Of a stretch of DNA of 64,000 bases, positions 56,624-64,000 are shown one piece after another. The notes beneath the pieces were generated by a model. It made no database searches and was not told the origin of the DNA. It worked only from the letters and a program-made list of their open reading frames with translations. Both the position numbers and the translations under genes were made by a program. Position 1 is the stretch's first letter. Each line of letters starts with the position of its first letter. Origin of the DNA: Schizochytrium sp. CCTCC M209059 (Eukaryota > Sar > Bigyra > Thraustochytrida > Thraustochytriidae); NCBI GenBank assembly GCA_000818945.1, contig KN805405.1, positions 16,255 through 80,254 of the forward strand, written 5' to 3'.

Positions 56624-57295
56624 TTACTGCGGAAGCATGGTCTTGTTGTACCACTTTGAAAGCGCGTAGTAGTAGAAAAAGTCGCAGTAAAGCGCAGTCT
56701 GCACAACCCCGGAAACCCAGACAATCCAGGTCGCCTTGGACGAGTGGTAGTGGTCCTCGTAGTAAAGTCTGTAAATCCAGTTGAGAATGTACAAGGCGCG
56801 GTACGCACCAAGACAGGCGACATAGTTGGCAGTAAGGTTCTCAACGTTACCAAATCGTTGCATGAGGATGAGCTGCGGCATGATGGCAACAGCCTCGAGA
56901 TAGATGGAAAAGGTCCAAAAAAGTTCAACAATGGTGAACTCGCTGTGAATGAGGAGTGCGAGCGCCGCGCAGGGCGCAATTGCGAACTGCAAGTGCATAA
57001 ACGAGTCCTCCTGCTTTTTATACGAGGCCTTCCATGGATTCTTTCGCCGAATGTAGTAGACGATTGTCGCCGAGGCGGCAATGTAGATGATCTTCATGCA
57101 CGTATTGTACACGTGCAAAAAGGTAAAGGTAGGAATGTGAAAAAGGTCTAGGTAGCGCGTGACAAAGACGAGAAGATACAGCTCTTGGGTCTTGAGCGAG
57201 ATGCCTTCGACGGACCGCGAACTTAGCATCTTGAGAAAGAGGACTGCAAAGCTCGCAAGGTGCACCATGTCACCTCCTAACCTGAAAATATTCAT
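56624..57295 (-). CDS. KDELR: ER lumen protein-retaining receptor (KDEL receptor, ERD2)
   Basis: 223 residues from ATG 57293-57295; the family is about 212-220. It is the seven-helix receptor that retrieves KDEL/HDEL proteins from the Golgi to the ER. Family blocks are plain: MNIFRLGGDMVHLASFAVLF, SVEGISLKTQELYLLVFVTR, YLDLFH, YNTCMKIIYIAAS, FSIYLEAVAIMPQL, NLTANYVACLGAYRALYILN and WIYRLYYE. The C-terminus (LSKWYNKTMLPQ) has the basic/aromatic pattern used for retrograde transport. The only oddity is the WVSGVVQTALYCDFFYYY end, which matches the family. Confidence 0.96.
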   Translation of the reverse strand: MNIFRLGGDMVHLASFAVLFLKMLSSRSVEGISLKTQELYLLVFVTRYLDLFHIPTFTFLHVYNTCMKIIYIAASATIVYYIRRKNPWKASYKKQEDSFMHLQFAIAPCAALALLIHSEFTIVELFWTFSIYLEAVAIMPQLILMQRFGNVENLTANYVACLGAYRALYILNWIYRLYYEDHYHSSKATWIVWVSGVVQTALYCDFFYYYALSKWYNKTMLPQ

Positions 57296-57883
57296 AATGC
57301 CTGATCTTTGGCGGGCAGTCTACGCACCCTTTGCTGGCCTCGGACGACGTCGCACTGCTTGGTGGCTTTGTGTACAGACCTTACGCCACTTTTGCGTCCT
57401 GTGCCGACGCGCGTCGGCTGGCCAGGTTGGCTAGACTCCTCCTGCTCACCCGCCCGTTGTACGCTCAATTCGAGCTCTCCAAGTATCGTGTGCGTGGCCC
57501 TCGCTTGACGTCGCAGCTGCGACGACGCACTACTCGAGACGCTGGTTTTCCCTGCCACGCTGCGTGCGCTGTCGCGGCCGGCTCGCTTTGCTTGAATCAG
57601 GATCTGCGCGGCAGGCGTTGCCAACAACCACGTTGTTCTATCTCAGGCTGCCCCCAAAAAGCAATGTTCTGCAACGAGTGATATTTTTTTTCTCAAATTT
57701 TTTTATGGTCGTACTTTTTTATGTCGTATGGTACTCACTGCCTGCGGAAGCTGTTGCCTGGAACGCACATGGGCTGAGAGCGACTGCAAAAGAGCGCTTG
57801 CAAAACAGACGCGGAACGAAACGATGAGCGTACGGACTGAGCAGGAGAGGAGCATATGTTATTTTTGTAGAAAAAATAAAAGT
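57296..57883. other. Intergenic, upstream of KDEL receptor
   Basis: 588 bp between same-strand genes. Short open frames on both strands lack protein-like composition. A T-rich stretch (57684-57725) lies near the 3' end of the SAP-protein gene side. No gene seen. Confidence 0.45.
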
Positions 57884-60568
57884 CTAGGAGGAGAACGGGT
57901 GCATGCCGATGAGCTTGCTGACCAAAGCTTCATCCTCTGGGGCCAAAACCTCCGGCCGGGGAGGATGAAAACTAAGAAAAGGTTCAATTTCAATCTCGGA
58001 GGTGAGCTCTCGCAGCTCGAGCAGGCGAGACGTGTCGGGATCAGCTTGTTCGAACTCGTCGTCGCTTTGTTTGGAGTGATGGCTCGCCTCGCTTTTATCG
58101 TCTTGCTGTTGTGATCGTGCAGACGCTGGCGATGCAGGCTCAACGATGGAATCTGTGCTGGGACCGAGCGCCTCGCGACGTGCATCGATCCAAGAAAAGA
58201 GAGATGCATTGCGCGAATAGCCGTACTCGGGGTGATTGCGAACTTCAGCATCGAGACCCATTTTCTGCATTCGACGGAGATATACTTTGGCAAAGACTTG
58301 CTTGAGGGGCAAAAGAGAGCGTTGGACGTCGGCACAGGGCTCGAGACAGAGTCCGAGAAGAACGCCCTGCTCGAGAGCGCGACGAAGCTCGTGGACGCTT
58401 GCGTCTTCGAGAGCGCGGGTCGCGAGGAAATGCGAGAGGCCAAAAAATCGAATGTGGGCCCGCAGCCAAGCCCGTGATGGTTCAAAAACGCCGAAATGGT
58501 TTGCCGAAGGTAGCGCAAGGCTGCGCGAGGCAGATGCATTTGCGCCCGAATTGGCATTATTCGTCTTGGCCCAGCCGAGCTGGCGCTGGTGCAAACGCTG
58601 CAAGTCGGGCGCGGAGGCAATCAAGACACCATCTACTGCAACGCCTTCCATGGCGACCGTGTAACGGCCGGCCGAGACGGGATCAACTCGACAGCGTTCC
58701 GTGACGGTGGCCAGAGGAGGATACCCGGGGACGAGGGGTGCAAAGTCTACCCAGGCTGCGGCTCGCCGCTTAAAGCTCTCGAGCGTTGAGTATAGCCCTC
58801 GCGCCCGGGACTTGGCAAATTGGGCTACCCGCTCGAGCACTTCTACCTTGTCAATGGTTTTGCGAATGCTCTTTGCATGGCAGAACGCGTCGAGCTCGGA
58901 TTTTGTCCAACTCACGTCTGGTGTGCGCGAGAGAAAAGGATCGCACTTGCGCCGAAAGAATGCGTTGACCATGGCAAGCGCGTCTTCTTCGCTTTCGATC
59001 TGGGAGATTGGTTTTCTTTCTTCGACGGCCTTGATCAGATTTTCGTTGCTAAAAACGATGAGACCGGTGCATTTCCGTCGACGATAGAGCCGCATGTAGG
59101 CCTCCACCGCGACGTGGTCGAGCAAGGGGTGCTGTTTGCGTTGCTTTCGCATTTTTGTCGCCGTTGTATGACTCGATGTCTCCCCCCGATCCTGGTCCCG
59201 CTTGGTGTTGGTGCTATTGAAGTTGTGATGCTGACGTTCGTTGTGCAGGCTTTGTTGATCGTTCATGTGGTGCACGAGTTCTTTGGCAGCGCCCAGAAGA
59301 CTGGCAGGCATTGCGGCGGCCTTGTCTTCTTGAGTGCTGTCTTTCTCGTTTGCACGAGGCCTTCCACGATGAGAGTCTTTGCTGGAACGGTGGTTCCGAG
59401 AGCGCTCAGCCGTGTTGGCGACGTCGCGGCCGTCAAACTTGCGACGTTTGCGCATTGCGCTCTCGTCATCCGTACTTGCGTCGTCGCTGTCAAAAGCCGA
59501 GTCTACGTCTTGATTCTGAGTGTATTTGGACCGACCACGGCCGCTCGGTTGGAAAGTCTTATCGCCGGGGTGTTTGTGTTTGTCATCGTCGTACTCTTCG
59601 TCATCAGTTATTCTTTTCGAGCGTAAGCTACGCGACGCCGAGCTGCGCGATCGATTGGACGTGTTGAAATGATTTGTATAATTGTCGTCGTCATCCTCGT
59701 TGTGATCGTGTTCATTGCCGTCGTCGTCGTCGTCGTCGTCGTTGTCATCGTCGTCGTCATCATCATCGATCTCTTCAACGTCGTCGCTTTCGTCACGGTA
59801 TTTATCTTCATCTTCGTCGTCATCGTCGTCATCGCGTTCATGATAATGATGATTCTGAGTGATGTCATGGTTGTCGACTCGAGTCCGTTTGCGTGCACGG
59901 GATGGTTTGACAACGTCATTGGCGCTCGAGTCCGAAGGGCGGCGCGACCCTGATCCCGATAGAAAGTTTTTGGCTTCTTGGTGTGCGAGACGTGCGTTGA
60001 CTGTGTCTGGATTTTTGGGAGGTCTTCCCCGGCGTTTGACTCTGCCATCACGGAGCCGATCAACAAGAACTGGTTTCGTGCCGTAGGTTGGCAGACCACG
60101 TTCTGTGAGCATGTTTCTCAGCTCACTCGCGGGGAGCGTGAGTAGCGGGTCACGTCCTGTATCGACCTTGGGGGCCGGTGGTCGACCGGGTTTCTTGACA
60201 CGAATTCCGTAAAGCTTTTCGATGAGGGAAACGACGGTCCCGGAGGAGATGCCGCAAATGAGAAAGAGATGAAGACGCTCTTCGAGCGCGGGCCTCTTGC
60301 CGGTAACATCGAGTTTACTTTTCAGGCACATGCTCCGAAGCTCCCAGAGATCTTTTTGGGCGAGATCTTCGGTGATGCGTTTGCTATAGTTTTCGAGGAG
60401 GTCTTCGCAGTCGGCGCGCCGTGCGCTGTGCGGGTCGAGTCCGAGCGTTTCGCAGCGTTTGAAGAGCTCATTGGTTTTCAGAAAGAGGCTCCACTTGCGT
60501 TGCACGGACCCGTCCCCGCGTGCCCTTCGTTCGGCGTCCGCCCTCACGCCGGCGTCTTCGCTCTGCAT
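57884..60568 (-). CDS. SAP-domain, AT-hook nuclear protein
   Basis: 894 residues from ATG 60566-60568; the open frame upstream is Arg-rich low-complexity. A helical N-terminus (LFKRCETLGLDPHSARRADC, then ELRSMCLKSKLDVTGKRPAL, itself SAP-like) is followed by a SAP motif (LPASELRNMLTERGLPTYGT then PVLVDRLRDG), bracketed by two AT-hook-like cores (KKPGRPPAP and KRRGRPPKNP). Next comes a long Asp-rich and Arg/Ser-rich disordered part (about 250-500). The C-terminal 400 residues are ordered (YMRLYRRRKCTGLIVFSNEN; PFLSRTPDVSWTKSELDAFC; AGRYTVAMEGVAVDGVLIAS; WLRAHIRFFGLSHFLATRAL) and not recognised. SAP and AT-hook elements bind AT-rich or scaffold DNA, so a chromatin role is likely. Confidence 0.65.
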   Translation of the reverse strand: MQSEDAGVRADAERRARGDGSVQRKWSLFLKTNELFKRCETLGLDPHSARRADCEDLLENYSKRITEDLAQKDLWELRSMCLKSKLDVTGKRPALEERLHLFLICGISSGTVVSLIEKLYGIRVKKPGRPPAPKVDTGRDPLLTLPASELRNMLTERGLPTYGTKPVLVDRLRDGRVKRRGRPPKNPDTVNARLAHQEAKNFLSGSGSRRPSDSSANDVVKPSRARKRTRVDNHDITQNHHYHERDDDDDDEDEDKYRDESDDVEEIDDDDDDDDNDDDDDDDGNEHDHNEDDDDNYTNHFNTSNRSRSSASRSLRSKRITDDEEYDDDKHKHPGDKTFQPSGRGRSKYTQNQDVDSAFDSDDASTDDESAMRKRRKFDGRDVANTAERSRNHRSSKDSHRGRPRANEKDSTQEDKAAAMPASLLGAAKELVHHMNDQQSLHNERQHHNFNSTNTKRDQDRGETSSHTTATKMRKQRKQHPLLDHVAVEAYMRLYRRRKCTGLIVFSNENLIKAVEERKPISQIESEEDALAMVNAFFRRKCDPFLSRTPDVSWTKSELDAFCHAKSIRKTIDKVEVLERVAQFAKSRARGLYSTLESFKRRAAAWVDFAPLVPGYPPLATVTERCRVDPVSAGRYTVAMEGVAVDGVLIASAPDLQRLHQRQLGWAKTNNANSGANASASRSLALPSANHFGVFEPSRAWLRAHIRFFGLSHFLATRALEDASVHELRRALEQGVLLGLCLEPCADVQRSLLPLKQVFAKVYLRRMQKMGLDAEVRNHPEYGYSRNASLFSWIDARREALGPSTDSIVEPASPASARSQQQDDKSEASHHSKQSDDEFEQADPDTSRLLELRELTSEIEIEPFLSFHPPRPEVLAPEDEALVSKLIGMHPFSS

Positions 60569-61033
60569 GGTTGTTGTCGTCGTTAGGTTTTTCTCGCACC
60601 GCGTGCGACCAGCCAGAACGAACGTTGGTTGCTTTGTTCGCGAGCGGGCGGGGCGTGCGCGCGCGTGCGTGCGCGTGCGTGCTTGTCTGTTCCTCTTCTC
60701 TCGTCCTCTGCTCCGCGCGGCTGGCTGTGCGCGCAAGGGCGCCCACCTGCCTGCCTGCCTGCCTCTCCTGCCTGCCTGCCGCTGCAGCGCACGGTTTATC
60801 CTCCTCGTCGTCGGTGCAATTGATTAGTTAGTATAAATAACACTTGCTAGCCTACTGCCGAGGCGAGAGATCGACGCGCGTGGTGGACGAGCGTATCGAC
60901 TCGAGACTCTCTATACTAGGCACGCACGCGCGCACGCGGGCGCGCAGGGCTGCAGGAGACCTTGCGAGCTAGCTTCTCTTTGCGTGCGTGCAAGCATATC
61001 GGCTGTAGCGTGCAAAGGTCGCCCGGCACGTGC

Positions 61034-61155
61034 CCTTGGGGTCAAAGCTAGCTAGCTAGATGCGTTAGCTAGATAGATGGCTAGCTATACGTACGTATGT
61101 AGATAGATAGCTGGATAGATGGCTAGCTACGTAGCTAGCTAGCTAGCTAGCTAGC
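61034..61155. repeat. GCTA/TAGA tetranucleotide repeat tract
   Basis: Imperfect GCTAGCTA, AGATAGAT and again GCTAGCTAGC blocks over 120 bp. Confidence 0.9.
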
Positions 61156-62429
61156 TTCGTTTGCACGTGCTCCGCCTGCCTGCCTCGTATAGCACTCGAA
61201 CGTGTTGGCACGTACACAACCATCTCCCCTGGTCGCAGGTCTTCTCGCGCCTCTGCCTGCCTGCCTTCCTGCCTGCCTGCCTGCCTGCCATACTTCTCCG
61301 CGCTCTCGCAGGGCGGCTGGGACTCGTCGTCCAAGACGATGTCCCTCATTCACGCCCTCGCCGACTCTCTGTTGCTGCCGCTACGCGCGGAGCACAGCAC
61401 CTCTCAAGAAAACCCGGCGTCGGCACGAGCAAGGCACAGACGCCGAACGACCGGCGAGGGCCATGAAGGCCGAGCGAGCCGCTCGCTGCATCGACCCGGC
61501 CTCGCAACCATGGCCGTCAATCGACCGCCTGCCTGCCTGCCTGCCTGGGTCCGCGACGATGTGCCAGAGGCGTTGGCCATCCGCCCATGCATCCTCCTTG
61601 GGCCACTGGCACTTGGGTTATCGCGCACTTTGTTTGGCCCAAGTTGGGACGCGGGACGATTGCGAGCTCCTCGCGCTCGAGGACGCGGACGTCGCCCGGG
61701 CGGGCGGTCAGGACGGCGGTCGGCGGGCGCTGGCAATCGATCGATCGATCGACCAGGAACCGACCGACTTGGCGCCGGGTTTAGAGTCCGGGGCCGCGTC
61801 CTGGCGGGTCGAGTTTGCGGGTTGAGTGAGGTCCGAGATGGCTCTGTTCTTGCTGCACGCACGCACGCACGCACGCCGGTCCACGGAGACGCGCGACACG
61901 AGCCGGCCGGAGCTCGAACTTTCTTGGACTTGCATTGCAGTGCGGAATTCCAGCTCAACGCAGCTCAGCGCCAAGAGAGACTCCCGGAGACGGTCGCGGC
62001 TGGAGAACGATGTCGAGTTGCTAGAGAGTGGCCACTGGCTACTGGCCACTGGCCATGGCTGGCTCAGCTTGTGGGTCTCGAAGAACTTGAAAGGAGAAGA
62101 AGAAGAAGAAGAAGAAGAAGTTTCTCCCGCGCCTCCCCCAGTGGTGGACGACGATGTCCTGGTCCCCTTGCATGCATGCGCATGCATTCATGCCATTGAC
62201 GCACGCAGGCACGCGCTTAAAGCGCATGATGCTTACATGGATCGAAGAAAACAAAATAAAAGAAAATAAAATAAAACAAAAGCACGTCGCCTCGATCGCG
62301 TGCTCGCTTTGTCCTAGCTCGCGGCCGGAAACCGACATCGAAAATTGGCACGCACGCACGCGCCGGCAACGGCCTCGCCGACGCCGATTTTTCGAAGGAT
62401 CCCATCTCGCATAAGTCATGACCCCAACC

Positions 62430-62517
62430 AAGCAAGGCAAGCAAGCAAGGCAAGCAAGGCAAGCAAGGCAAGCAAGGCAAGCAAGGCAAGCAAGGCAAGC
62501 AAGGCAAGCAAGGCAAG
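62430..62517. repeat. GCAAG-rich tandem repeat
   Basis: About nine units of GCAAGGCAA type (AAGGCAAGC), nearly perfect, ending at AAGGCAAGGCCC. Confidence 0.9.
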
Positions 62518-62777
62518 GCCCCCACATCGCGACGGCTTTTTACCTTGAAGGCGATTCTAAAAAAACCAACCAACGCCCGAGGCGGAGCCAAGTCCAACTT
62601 GAACTCGAATTCGAAGGGACCCGCCCAGGGTCCCCGGACCCGTCCGCAGTGGCCTCTACGATGCACGTGTCGAAACGGCGCGCTGCTGCTCTCTCTTGCT
62701 GCTGCTGCTGCTGCTTCTGATGCCATTGCTGCTCGAAGCTCGGGCCGTCTCGCTGGGACGATCTTGGAGAGCCGGCA

Positions 62778-62812
<35 letters not shown>

Positions 62813-62905
62813 CCATCGCGAGCTGCGGAAGGCGAAGCGCATGTCGTTTTGCTCGCGTTGCGTCGCCGGAGCTTGCCTCGCGTCTTGCGCAGGATCTCGA
62901 GTGGA

Positions 62906-62944
62906 TCCATCAGTCAGTCAGTCAGTCAGTCAGTCAGTCAGTCA
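62906..62944. repeat. (CAGT)n tetranucleotide repeat
   Basis: About nine perfect CAGT units. Confidence 0.95.
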
Positions 62945-64000
62945 TTCGTCCATTCGATCACCCCGTCGTTTGTACGACGTAGTCTGTCAATCAGCAGAGA
63001 TTAAAAATCGTGCGCTCACTCATCCTTTTCAAACAATCCAACCATTCGATCGTTCGCTAGCTCATCTCTGCCGGCTGGCGATCAACGTACTACGTACGTA
63101 TTCTAATCAAACATGCACGAGCTGCTGCGACAAATCTAGAAACGGACTGCGCCTTTTCGCCCTCGACTTTGTCGCTATCACATCTCGCGGCTCCAAGGCA
63201 TGTCCTCTTTGCTTTCCTTTCCTTTTCTCGCGCTCGCTGGCGGAGGCGGCTGTCGATGAGAGAGACTGTCAATCTGTGTCTCTGTCTACCCGTCTGTCAG
63301 TCTGTTTGTCTGTCTGACACTCTCTCGCGTACCGGACATCTACGGTCGCTCGCTGTGGGGCCGGCCGGGTCCGCTCCGGGCCTGTTCCTCCCACATCCCA
63401 TCACCACTGCGGGCCATTCGTCCGTTCCACCAACTGCGTCACGGGGGGACTCCCTTCCTGCCCCCAATCCCCGCGCTCAGTTTCTTCCCACAGCAAGGCC
63501 CGCGTTCAGTCTGCCTCCCTTTAGGCACTGCGGCCCGCAGCGCAGCGCGGCGTTCTTTTTCACCCCTCCTCTTTCTTTTTCTGTCTCGCATCGATCCCTT
63601 TTTCAAACTTTTTTTCCAAACTTTTTCTTTCCTCTTCTTTTCGAAACTGGAAACTATCTATTTTTTCAATTTTCAACCACTCCGAAGCGAACGAAGCTTT
63701 TTCTTACAACATTTTTTTTCAACATTTTTTTTTTCCCGGTCAGTCAGTCACTCAGTCAGACAACCAACTCTCGCAGACCAGGTGGTCAGCGGCGCCGCGC
63801 TCGCATCGCACCGCGCCGCATCCGGCGCCTCCGCGCCGCTCCGCCCCCCCGCCGCCGCCGCCGCTCCGCCTGCGACTCGCGCCGCGCGTGATGCGTCTCG
63901 AGTCGGCCCCGGCCGCGGAGCCCGGCCCCGCCCCGGGACCATCGTGGCACGCCGGCCACGTGCGGACCCGGGCGGGTCACAGGGATTCCCGCGGCACGTG

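Larger units (their letters stand above)
60569..64000. other. 3.4-kb microsatellite-rich region with no convincing gene
   Basis: Short tandem repeats dominate: CCTG units at 60747-60780, 61256-61290 and 61526-61549; GCTA units at 61034-61155; CGATCGAT at 61738-61752; CACG at 61858-61876; GAAGAAGAA at 62096-62120; AAGGCAAGC units at 62430-62517; GCAGGCAG at 62776-62813; CAGT units at 62906-62944; and TCTG units at 63290-63316. Pyrimidine-rich stretches follow (63540-63740). The long open frames here consist of repeat translations and are not counted. TATAAATA at 60832-60839 and an ATG at 63891 whose frame is open to the window end (Pro/Ala-rich) could belong to a gene starting at the edge. Confidence 0.55.

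Noticed and set aside
61339..62199. 286-codon plus-strand frame in the repeat-rich end
   Set aside because: Composed of translated microsatellites and Arg/Ala-rich filler; overlapping frames on both strands are equally open.

Overview
This window looks like a nuclear chromosome segment of a unicellular eukaryote, most probably a thraustochytrid-type stramenopile. That placement is an inference. It rests on closely packed, mostly single-exon genes on both strands, a typical eukaryotic endomembrane gene set, a plant/algal-type topoisomerase VI A subunit, GC-rich coding DNA and tetranucleotide microsatellites between genes. No marker gene in the window fixes the species.

Left part (1-26.1 kb), ordinary host genes: an unassigned partial gene; a NUP107/NUP84 nucleoporin; a GOSR1/GOS1 Golgi SNARE; a helical-repeat protein; a TBC-domain protein resembling TBC1D23; topoisomerase VI subunit A (SPO11-3 type); a divergent pair of glycan enzymes (di-N-acetylchitobiase and glucosidase II beta); a CDF-like transporter; a histidine phosphatase; a coiled-coil protein with 35-residue repeats; a small unknown protein; and a Pro/His/Gln-rich protein with a cysteine-cluster tail.

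Central accessory region (26.2-39.3 kb): a decayed FAD-linked alditol/sugar-lactone oxidase gene on the minus strand is split by an 11.7-kb insertion (27008-38707). The insertion is bounded by AGAT on both sides, and joining the two flanks restores the reading frame across the break. It carries a Gln-rich membrane protein that runs into the host gene, a basic/acidic protein, a frameshifted dihydrofolate reductase, a four-helix membrane protein, a broken coiled-coil gene, a 165-residue unknown protein (one whole and one truncated copy), and three paralogs of a large protein. That protein combines a restriction-endonuclease-like core with a degenerate protein-kinase-like domain. In the third paralog the kinase-like half is replaced by a Cys-rich, membrane-anchored segment. 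A 2,208-bp block is present twice. The content fits either a fragment of a large DNA virus or a mobile element/effector island; I cannot decide between them.

Right part (39.7-64 kb): seven tandem tRNA-Gln(CUG) genes on a 102-bp period; a CENP-Q-like acidic protein; a NIPA-family transporter; a PH-ankyrin-FYVE protein whose C-terminus looks like an R-SNARE motif; two unassigned proteins; an aftiphilin-like acidic adaptor with DPF and FGDF motifs; PHO88/SND3; the KDEL receptor; a SAP/AT-hook nuclear protein; and a final 3.4 kb without a convincing gene, filled with short tandem repeats.

Many of the host genes act in vesicle traffic or ER function: GOSR1, the TBC protein, glucosidase II beta, the FYVE/SNARE-like protein, the aftiphilin-like protein, PHO88 and the KDEL receptor. 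Nothing shows they are co-regulated. Start codons were set to the first plausible ATG, because several long open frames begin at GTG or TTG.
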